From Helopsaltes ochotensis (taxonomy: Eukaryota; Chordata; Aves; Passeriformes; Locustellidae), in the NCBI GenBank assembly GCA_013400155.1, contig VXBM01000214.1, positions 813,328 through 877,327 of the forward strand: a DNA stretch of 64,000 bases, read 5' to 3'. The number at the start of each line of letters is the position of its first letter. Positions within the stretch are counted from its first letter, which is position 1. Below the pieces are notes generated by a model. That model was not told the origin of the DNA. It searched no databases and was given only the letters and a program-made list of their open reading frames with translations. Position numbers and translations under genes: made by a program. This document shows, piece by piece, positions 42,601-54,600 of the stretch.

Positions 42601-45600
42601 GGCCCTTGGTACAGTCACATGATTAAAGAGAAGCCTCAAGAGCTGTCCACCTTCTCTGGCCTCTCAGAGGATCCCTGAGCCATGGGGTGTGGAAGGACAT
42701 TAAGCTTCAATGGCTGCTGCAGCATCACCATCACAGCAACACAGATGCCCTGGTGTTGCAATAAAGCAGATGGGATTTAGTTCTTCATGCAGGAAAAGCC
42801 AATTCACATAACTCATTTTTATACAGTTTTATACAGTTTTCACAGACCTCGTGTCCAACTCCAATTAGCTAGTAGTTTTCTTGCCACTCAATTCATTGGT
42901 TAAAAGGTGTATTTGGGTGTATGTGCTAAGATTCTCTCTTTTACTCAGGAGTTTACATATTTTTTTTGGATTCTCATGGGACAGATCTATTGTTTATGCA
43001 AGTGCAAACTTACCTTCCCTACTAGAATAGGTTGTCTTAACTGCCCTCATTTTTCCTTAAGGAAATTATAAGCTACTGCTAGCTTAGCTAGAGTAGCAGG
43101 GCCTAAACCATATTTTATAAGACCTTTCTTTTATAATATCTCTACCTGTCTGCAACACCCCGGGTCCATCCATCAGCTCACCCATCCATTGGAAAGACAG
43201 GGAGTGATCAGCAAGTCTTGCTCACCTTTTAATTGTCCCATATGAATTTGAAAACTGGCTGAACAGCTGCAGCGTGGGGACAAAGTGGCACAAAGTCTAG
43301 TGAGAGGTCAGTAATAAGCCTCAATAAGTTTGCTGATGACACAAAATGGGAGGAGTGGCTTATAGGCAGAGGGCTATTCTGCCATCTAGATGGACCCTGA
43401 CAGGCTGTAAAAATGAGCTGACAGGAAGAAAGGGAAGTGTGAAGCCCTGTACCTGCAGGGGAGCAACCCCATGCACCAGCACAGGCTGGAGGCTAAGTAG
43501 ATGAGGAGCAGCTTGGCAGAAAAGAACTGGGGGGGTCCTGGTGGACACCAGGTCGAACATGACCCAACAATGTGGAAAGAAGTCCAGTGGTGTCTGGGGC
43601 TGCTTTAGGGGTGCTCTCACCAGGATGAGGGATGTAATCCTGCCCCTCTACTAAATACTGCTGAGTCCACATGTGGAGTACTTTGTCTAGTTCTGTGCTC
43701 CCCAATACAAGAGAGATACTGAGTTCTGGAGAGAATAGAGGGGACTTTGTGAATAAGTAAACAAATAGGATAGTCAGGGCATACTTAGCTTTGTAAGATA
43801 ATGTGAAGCCTAAACATGGTGCAAATATTGTGGAACAAGGGGAAAAGATTGTATTGGATGTGGCTAGGATGGAGTTAACTTCATTGCAGTCTGTACAGGG
43901 CTTTGCAGCTGTGCTTAAATCTGTGCTGATAACACAGCAATGTTATGGCTACTGCTGAGCACAGCATAAAGGCTTTCTATCTGCCCCTCACAAAGGTCAA
44001 TAGGCTGGGGATGGACGGAAGTTTGGGAGAGGAGATAGCCAGGACAGGGAATCTGAACTGACCAAAGGGATGCTCCACACCAGATGAGATCATGCTCATC
44101 AATGAAAGCCCTGGAAAGGGTGGAAGAGGCCCTGGTGGTTATGGTGTTTGTCTTCCCAAGAAACACGTGCAGAGCTTTCCAGGAAAGAAGCTAAACATCT
44201 GCCTGCTGATTGGGTAATAGTGAATAAGTTCCTCATTCCCTGCTTGCATGCACAGCTTTTCCTTACCCTGTTTAAGCTGTCATTATCTTGATCCATTAGT
44301 CTTTTTGTCTGCCTTCTATTTTTAACCCATCTCAGGAGAGAGGAGTGAGGGTGGGTGTTTGGCTGCTGGCAGGGTCAACCTACAACACTTTGCAAGGAAA
44401 TTCAGACTCAAATGTTCAGGGCAACTTCCTCACACAGAGAGGGTTTGCACAGCTTTTCTGCATGCTGAATTTCAATAAAAAAATTAAATACTGCTGTTAG
44501 AATAATTTAAAGAATAATGATAGTTTTTAGATGTTTTATATGATGCAGACCTGAACAGTTCTCAAATGCTAGTTACTTAACTTAGGTCCACAGAAAGAAC
44601 AATATTACCAGTCCACACCTTCAACAGCAAAACATTTTCATTACCTGTTTTATCTTTATTTCTACATTTACTTCCCTGGGGTGTTCTGGAAGATGGTTTT
44701 TCTGTGAAATCAGAGCTATGAAGTACACAGGTTAAATTACTGAACGTTGCCTACATACTATATATATTTCCTAGCCAGGATTGTTAGGGAATACTTGTGG
44801 TATAGTGTCAAAGATTCCTAACCACAGTTAAGAGTAATGTATTTGACTCATGCTTTATCTTAAAACTATGAATTAGCATTTCCTAAGTATTACCAAGATG
44901 TTTGTTAGATCCTGTATGGGGTGCAAGCTATAAACAGCTAGATCCCCTATTCTACTTCCAACCCCTTATTTTTAATTAAAAGCTATTTTTCTTCTGGGAA
45001 GGAAAAGCTTAGCACAACTTTATTATTTTAAAACTAACAAAGATATTTTCTAATGGCATGTTCACTGTCCCAGGTGACTGGACAGAACTAAAGCAGCTGA
45101 AACACCCTGAGACTCTCCTGTAATCCAGTGTCCTGGTTTAACCCCAGCTGGCAACTAAGCACCACACCTTTGATCCACACAGCCAATTCCACACTCTGCT
45201 TCTCTGAATCAATTGATGATGGAAAATATGAAGGCAGTAGTTGCTATGTTTGTGAATTCACTGCTGCAGTTCTTAACAGTACAGAAATAAAGCTGCCCTG
45301 CAGTGTTCAAAGGAGCCAAACTATAACCAGCTTTAGCATAATTCCATGTTCCCACCTGTATAAAATATGCAGCAACATTCCTATTTGTAAAGGGCGTGTA
45401 AAAATCCCCTAATTATTAAAGGAGTTTTGGTTGATAGGTAAAGAAATAAAGGGGTGCATCTCACATGAAAAAAGTTTTCATGCAGATCACTGAGAAGATG
45501 AGTGTAGACAATACCACAAAGATTTGGAAGAGGAGCTGTTCCTTATTTTAAGCTTTCCCTCCTCTCTTGTCTCACAGCTTGGAGAGGTGGTTCCTCAAAA

Positions 45601-45642
45601 GTTTACTGCAGACAATGTGACTTTTAACATCTGTACTTCATT

Positions 45643-45678
<36 letters not shown>

Positions 45679-48600
45679 TAGAGAGTGCATATATATATAT
45701 CTATCTCTCCATAAGAAACTTGGAATGCATATATGTGTGTTCCAAGTTCCTTCTGGCTGCTTATCACTTAGCATTAAGATGAGGGGCTCGCTAAAAAAAG
45801 AACGGTAATTTATTACTGAAAGGAATTGTGAGAAATATGCAAAGTTGAAAATTATTTTCTTTTTTATGGTGACTAAAAATATTGGTGACGTTTTTTCTTG
45901 TACCTCTAATAGCTGTCGTTTCCCTGATGCCTTCATTCGAATTGTGGCCATTCGTTCTGCCAAGACCGTGAGGGTGGACTGCAATGCCATTTGATCTGCA
46001 CCTTCTGCATCCAGTGGTTCTGAAACAAGCTCCTGAGCCAATGATGTCTGAAGCTCACTGATTTCTTCTTGCAGCATTAAAATCTCATCCATCAAAGCCT
46101 ATTTAGAAGTAAAAGCAGAGAATGCATTTGCTTCATTTACCAGCAAGAAGGATTTCAGGAGACATAGACTAAATATAAAATTCAAGACACCTATCCTGGG
46201 GGAGCACCAGGAACACAGAGTAGAGCAGAATATCACTACCAGTATGGCAGAGACAGTATTTCATAAGGACTGGGTCCTGCTTTTAGAGGCTTGAGTTAGG
46301 ATCATGTATCTGGTTACTTAAATATGGATTTAATTACACATCTTGAATTTCAAACATGTCACATGGAATCATTTCGGAAATTGGAAATTCATTCTTCCAA
46401 TAAATTGTTTGCAGGGCCTCCTAGTATTCACAGTATAGATAATGAACAAGTAAGTGAGTGTGTGTTTGTGAAAGAAAAATAGGGGCATGTTTTAGCTTCC
46501 AGCCTGAAACTTTACAAGTGGATAAGGAACATCCAGCAACAGATGTAAATATTCAGATTCCATGGTGCAAAATAACTTCCTACTCTTATGAACTAGTTTC
46601 CAAGACACCTATAAAAGGATGGTACCATACATGTATTGCTGGATATTCCTTGTCTACTTAGAAAGTTTTAGGCTGGAAGCTAAAACATGCCCCTATTTTT
46701 CTCTCACAAACTCACACTCACTGGCCACACCAGATAGATTCAAGCTATCAGATAGAAGGCCTGGGTGATTACAACTTAGACATATGTCAGATGTGTTACT
46801 TAATAAAGTATTCTCTTATTATTCACATCATTATTTCTTGAGACTTCCCTTGTGAGGGAATTTTTGTGTGCTTTTGGTATGTTTCGTTTAACAAGGTGAA
46901 AAATATATTTTGATTAATATACAATGCATCAGTATTGGTGATGATCTTAGGAAATTTGGTGGCATTATAAATATTCTTCAGCAATGATGCTGAAGAACAC
47001 TATGTATAGCTGTCATTGGAAACAATCTTGGACAAAAGCTTTTGCTGGAAATTTCAATTGGACTCTTATGATCTATTCTACTTCTTTCAAAAAGGCTCCT
47101 TATTAAAAGAATCCCCATTATAGCACCTTTAGAACAACAGGAAGCCCAGAAAGGCAAGACATACAGAGAAGGTTCATGCAACAAATGCATATGTTTGAGG
47201 TATCCAGCCATGAAGAAGGTTACCGTCTAAAAAACAGAACAAAAGATATGCAGGCAGTGCGCATTCTCCCTCTCTTCCACTTGTAAGATTTTACCTGATG
47301 TTCAGCCATCTGGCTCTCTGGGCTTTTGGCTGGTTCCAAACTCTCATTTAGTTTGATTTCAGTGCTTTCCATTTTTGTGGATATAGACTGGAGTGTGTCC
47401 TGATACTTCTGTTGACGCTCAAGAGCCTCATAGAGTGTACGCTGCTTTTCACTGATCTGAAAAGGAGTGGAAGGTATAAATTCTGATCTCTGACACAGGA
47501 TTTGCTATTTAGTCTGCTTCATATGTCCCCAGGCTTAAGAGAGTAAAGCAAAAAGACTTGCAACAAATTTTCAAGATTACAAGATTTTAAATTACAATGC
47601 AAAACACCCATATTAAAAATATTTATTTACTTAAATTTCATCAGTAAAATTCTATGTTCTGCTGCTTAAAAGAAATGGACATTAATAAAGCAGGGAAAAC
47701 CTATGCACATTCTCATGCATTATTTTAGATTTCATGCACTCAAACACGTATGTGCATTATTTGCTAGACACATAGTTCTTAATATCCCATAACAGCTACT
47801 CTGCCTCTGAAAGGAATTAAAATGTACAGGATGTGGTCAAGACTGACCACTTCCATAAATCACTGAATGATTATGCAGCATGACTGGATATCCCTAGTAG
47901 ATTATGGTATACAGTCTGTTGATAGCCAATATTTCTGCAGCCAGCTATCAGCTCTACTGACTCTTATTTTTATTAATGGAAGTCCATCTTGCACAGGCTT
48001 TCAAACAAAGAACAAAAATAGTATTTCACAACTAACAATTCAAGTTACCATCTGAAAACCAATAATTACAGAGAAGAATATTAGCTAAGCCAGTTATTTG
48101 AATTTTATTCCTTACAAGCTAGCCAACTGTTTTGAAGTCTCCAGATGCAAACTTACCACATTTTTCAGTGTTTCCCAAGAACGCTGCAAATCATCCAATT
48201 TGGCACTAGCAGATGATTCTAAGCCTGGTTCGAAAAACTCCTGGGTGGCTGAGGTGCTGGGTTGAATTTTAGCAGCTTCTGTCTGCAACTGTTCAGCAGA
48301 TAAGGCTTGGTAATAAGCAATGTCCTACAAGCACGAAGTACATTATTGCATTTTCAAAAAGAAAGATACTGCATACTATCCCCCCATACTGCCCCACTGC
48401 GTATGTCCATTAAAATAAAGCCCACGGAGCCAAAACCACCTGGAAGCCTCTTAGAAACACAGTAATAGTAGCAGACTGAGCATATTTTGGACCTTTATTA
48501 TGATGAGGATTTTGGATGCATTTTTTTCATGTTCATATTAGCTAGGAGGTTCAGAAGACAACTGCGGACAATCATGGAAAGGCTGGGAGAGGAAGTGTTA

Positions 48601-51600
48601 AAAATGGGAGTGTTGTTCCAGCATCATTACAACTACACATGGGGGGAAAACCTACCACAAAAGACAGTGGATTATGGTACTGTAGGTGGCAAATAACATC
48701 CTAATGAACACTATCACAGAGAGAGCAGCATAAGAACCTAAAAGGAATATGCTGAAGGACTGGTAAATGAGGCAAGAAAGAGTATGAAGCATCAGCTTTT
48801 TGTAAGCTTTCAAACAAACAGGGGGCCTCAAGTAACACACAAAAGATATTGAGAAAAGGGACCAAAAGTGCTAAAGAAATGGGCAAATGTTCAAACCACC
48901 AATGAAAATTCAGACTGGAATTATTTCTCACCAGAAGTTCTATACTTAGTGTACGGAGATTTCTTCAACTGTTGCAGATGACAACTGAAAACATCTACAG
49001 AAAATGTAGAATTAAGGAAACAAGTACAGTGTCTATACTTAGGTCAGGAAAGCAGATTTGATGACAAGGATTATTTAAAACTGAAACCATGTATGACAGT
49101 TAGCAGCACATTATTTGGGAGGTGAAAAATGCTGCCTCAAGGGAGGGTGCAAAGCAGACAGAACCAGGCTCCTCTCAGTCGTGCCCACTGACAGGAACAG
49201 AGGCAATGGGCATAAACTGAAGCACAGGAGATTCTCTCTGTATGCCAGGAAACACTTTATACTGTTAGGGTGACTTCGCACTGGGACAGGTTGCCCAGGG
49301 AAGTTGCAGGGTTTCCATCCTTAGAGACACTCAAAATCAACCTGAATATAGTCCTACACAACCTGCTGTACATGATCCAGCTTGACAAAGGGTGTTGGGC
49401 CAGATGATCTCTGGAGGTCCCTTCAACCTCAACCCTCTGTGATTCTTTATAGATGTATAAAAGTTAGGTACTAAATGAGACTAATTCTGAGGTACTGGAG
49501 CTCAAAGTATAAGAAGGATCCTAATTTGGAACAGAATGCAAATATGTTATCTAATACCATACGTGAACAAAACCAGACAGGCTTTGGAAGAGCACAGAAA
49601 CCAGATCACTCCCATAAGACTGTCCAAAAGTGTCTGATGAGGTACTTCTTCAAAGACAATAACCGGAAAACTTAAAAAGTTTAATGATGAAATTGTTACA
49701 ATGTCCAGGAGTGAGCACAGAATAGGTAATAGTGTAGCACAACGCTCAGGACTGCAATTTCAGAATTTTTTACTCTGACCACAAGTGATCTTTCCAAGTA
49801 ATGGTGAAAAATTGCACCAGAGGAGGCAACTTCTCATTTTGCCTTGCCTGCAGCTATTCTCCAACCCTTTGCTACACCCCTCTCAAGATCAATGCTTCAG
49901 TGACTGCTTAATAAGGTTTTCAGAATAAAGGTTTTTGTTTTCACAGAAAGGGAAAAGCAATCCCTTTCCCCATCTTTTCAACCGTTTTCCAGAGTATACA
50001 ACATGGCAGCTGCTCTTTGGCAGAGCTTTCACATGATGATAGCAGGAATCCAGATGTTCATATAAATAAAAGATTTTGTTGCCCCTATAAAGGCCCTAAT
50101 ATCCCCTGGCCATTTTTATGACAAGTAGCCAATGAACATTAGTCAAGCTTTGTTGTTAGATGTAGGGCCAAAAGGCCGTGTTTAGATTTTATAAGATATG
50201 TAACAAGGGCTGGTGTGCCCTAGATGAGGATCCCTAAGGGCAAGAGAAAGAATCCTTAAGTAGGCTGTGTACAAGGAGATAGAAAAGCATTTAACAGTGA
50301 CCCAGTGCCTAAGACTAGAATCACAGGATCAGCTGTGGCCTACAGGGCATCGTGCCAACACTTCAGCTTTTCCAGTTAATCTGCTCTGCATTGTGTATCA
50401 GCAAACCAAGTTTTAAAGTGTGTCAAATTTTAATCATTTACATCTTTGGGTAAGTGCTAAGAGATTTAGCCCCAAAGGATTCTCATTCAGTACTACAGCA
50501 CAGATAAAGTATCTGGCTTTGCTAAACATCAAAATTACCTGGATTACAGGACTGTTAACATAATATTTTATATTATTATGAAATTCCTCAGTGTTTCCAA
50601 CATTAACACCTTTATAGTTCCCCCCATCCTGTTGTTTTTAGAGGAGTTTCAGAAAAAAACCCGCCATTTTTAAACTTATGATAGTGCTAGGATTTCACTT
50701 TCTTGTACTTCTGGTCTTGTTTTAATCTATTTTAATACATAACCCCATTATTTCACTAATAAGCTGTTGGTACTTGTTTTATATTTTCACTAGCTGCTAG
50801 AAATGTAAAAGAAGTGTATAGATGGCTGAATTCAGACTAGCTATGTTTCACCATTAAGAGAGTTAGGAAACTGATGAAACACTCTAGAGAATTAACCAGG
50901 ATGAATTAAAAAGCAGTGTCAACACATAACCTTTCCTTTCCCAATTGCCTCTTCAGAAGAGTTTTACATTTTTTTCCATACACTAAACTCATGTTATTCT
51001 TCACTTTCCAGAGTTCCTGTTCACATTTTTTTTCTGGTAGTTTGCAGGTGATCTTCCTGTGAGAAAATAGTTCTTAACTCTGGCTACTTTTTAAAACAAA
51101 ATATTTCCAAATTATTTTGCTGATTTGCTCTAAGAATACAAAATGTTTATAACTGATATTTGAGCTCCTAGTACACTAACATCTAGGATTTTTTTTTAAC
51201 CAAACTTATCTCCTGAAGTCTGCCTGGGCACTTATCATGACCAGCACTGGCAGTTTCATAGCTTCTTTAGTCTTAATCTCATGTGAGTGTGAACCTAAGA
51301 ATTTTGTAAGTAAGCCACTGCATTTTGGAATGTTCTTCCGCTTGTTGTTTAATACATGCAGTTCATTTCAACATTAACCACACTGAAGAAAACTTCAGCT
51401 CTAAGTTTTTCAGATTGTTACAACAGCATCAACTTTATCTTTCTCAAAAGTCTTCTGCTAAATGAAAGACATAACATTTTTGTTCAATTTTGCCCTAGTA
51501 AATCACTAAATCTAAAACTTGTATTTTGGTTTCAGCTCATGGTGCAACAGCATGTTCACTGTGTTTTCCTTATTGTCTGAGTGACTGGAGCTGTTTGACT

Positions 51601-54600
51601 TGTTTTACATTTTCAGAGATAAGTAATGAACTGACACTGGCTTTTTTGATTAGGAAGCACGCTGCTTTTGCTCCTTTAACTCCTTCATTAATTAATGGTG
51701 TCATAAGACTTCTATGATGAAACATATAGATGCATTTCTTCTGTAAATAAACTTCACAGGGAACTTTCTGATTATCTAAAATGAGAGAAAACTAGAAAAA
51801 TCCGTCTCATGCATCCCTCTCATACTATTTTAGTATGCCATTGATGATTTTGTCACCACTGTTACTATCTTACCTTAGTATTTTTTAGTCATACTTTACA
51901 CTGGTCTTAAATTTAGCAACTTCTATAGCACCATATGCATTTCTGAAATTAGCAGAAGGAATCAATCTTGCTCAAACTTGTCTAATTCTACTGATTAGTG
52001 CAACACAACACATTCTAACCTTCAAATCTGCAGTGGCCAATTTTGGAAGCAGGCACAAATGCAAAACCAACCAATCAACCACAAAATCCAGAACATGAGG
52101 AATTCAGTGAGGTGGTGATGACTTCTAAGGCTCATTTCTAAACTTCTAAAGCATAACATTTTATGTGTGAATTTATGTACAGAATGATCAATGTGCTGGC
52201 TCAATGTTTACATTTTAATCAATACTGATATATACTTGCTCCTATTAGAACTGCAAGATCCCTCAGTTTTGATTTAAAAGCTAATTTCTGTTATTTCACT
52301 GATCTGTCTCACTGGCACTTAAAATAGACTGCCATGGAAATGAACAACGTTGGAATGAACAGTACATGATAAAAAAAAAAATAACACATGAAAGTTAATA
52401 ACTGAAATGATATTAAGTAGATGATACCAAGCTGTGATTTCAGTGCCACAATGGCAATAGTACAGTAAGATAGATGGATGTGGACATAATGCAATGTTTC
52501 ATTATGGGGAGTACAAAAAGGCTTTTTTTCTCAGGATGCAAGATTCCATTGAGCATTACTGAGAAAATAAAAAATTATGTTATAAGTAGAAAACACTGGT
52601 GACATTGCAATTGTCACTTAATTTATTTTTAAAAGTAATGAAGGGCTGTAACACTGGATTTATACAATTTGAACTCAGAAGTCAATACATTTATCCATTT
52701 TGAACCTGAATCTGAAGGTTCAGTTTGGTAAAAGGTTAAGCCTCAGTTCCTCGGAGCTATAGCTAAACATTATTTTAGACCATTAAATAAACCACCTGTG
52801 GAATGGAACCATGTATGTCTGAGATAAAAGCTGAATGAATGCCAAGAGAGAGGTACCTGGTTAACAGAAGCATCTGTATTAGCCACAGGTGAGGGAGAGC
52901 GACAGGCAGGTGGAGAAGATATCTCACTGTTGGTTCCCTCCTCCCCAGACTCCTCAGTGACAGGGGAGAGCAGCGTGTGACAGCGACCAGCAGTCATCTG
53001 CCACAGGAAAAGCAACCCCAGAGCACAGGAAGAAAATCAGTTACCTCAGCTGAGGCTTGACTTAGACTGAGATCAAAACAACACACGGCCAGAATTACCA
53101 CAACATTAATTAGTCATGCTTCATGCTCCTACATTTACCAGTTTGGAAATCTGTTGAATGAATAGTCTCATTTACTTGTCATACTTCAGTATGAAAATGT
53201 TCTCCAGCAGCCTATTGGATTTTAAAAGACAATGTAGAGCAAGCAACTCAACAACAACAAATTCAGGTTTGCCCAAACATCTAATACAATCTCTGCTGCA
53301 TACAGAAATACTGTGGAGAGCTACAGAATACTGGACTGTTTGTCTCAGTATCCAGGTCCGGTTAGAACAACAAGGAACAGACTTGAAATATAAAATACAC
53401 ACAGCCCAGTACTCAAACGCAACCTTCTTCCACAATGTTGCGATAGAGGGATAAATCCTGAAGTCTGACACTCAAAAATCCCAGTAGCATCAGCAGAATG
53501 TTTGTAATGAGACCCAGTTAGAAACAAACAAAAGCAAAGTCAAACATTAGGCCGATGGCAGTACTTGGCTTTCATTTCCAGTACACTCATCTGAGACTAC
53601 AGCAGCATGCTGTCAATTATCACATCAACATTTTAAGGTGTGCAAAGCCTATACACTGCAACATCTAATTAAATAATATTTATTCCGGTTTTATTTTATT
53701 CCCGCGACTCATCAATTTCTTAGCATTTGCTCTTGCATGCTGAGAGCTATGAAATAAGAAGCACAATATTTGCACATTATTGCTCACAAATTTCACATAT
53801 TTGTCTGTAAAAAACTTCAGCCTTTATCAAGAAGTCTTGAGGACCCATATAAAGCAAAACACAGTAAAGGGAAGCTGCAACTTGTTTGGTTTGTCACACT
53901 ACAGCCATTTCAAAAGCTAAATGTAGATGTGAGCTGTGGCAATTCGCTACCCAGGGGTGTTGTAATGATGCAAGAGGAAGCAGCTCAGATAATGAGTGGT
54001 CAAAGCATTGCTTACCATAACCACCGAGGGATGAGTGGGGTGGGCTGGGAGCAGGTCTGAATCCAGCTCCTCCATTCCCTCGGACAGCCCCTCCACTTCT
54101 GTCACTGTCAGCAGCATGGTGGCGTGCTTTGCTTTCATTGTCAGCATCTTGCACTTGGAATTCAAAGAAGCGATTTGCTCCTGGTATCCTTTGATCTTCT
54201 GAGCCAGCTCCTGAGGAAACATTTTTTTTCCCGCTGATGCTGATGCAGCCGGGAGAGGCCACAGGACGGGCAGCATTTCAGCTTCCGCGGCGAAGCGGAG
54301 CCGTCCCCTCCCGGCGCAGCCAATGCCGCGGCAGCGCCGCCGCTCTGCTGACGAGCAGGGTGTCGCCAGCGGGGGGACCCGGCGGGCGCGCCCGGCAGCG
54401 CTGCGACACCGCAGAGCCCCGGCAGGCGGGCGCGGACGGACGGACGGACAGACGGACGGACGGAGGGCTCACGTTCGCGTCCTGCCTGAACTGAGCCCAC
54501 GTCTGTGAGCTGCACGCCGCAGCCAAGGGGAGCGTCTCTCCCTCTTCCTGCCCTGCTTCCCCCCGCCCCCGATCTGCTTCCATTTATCTGAGGAAGATGA

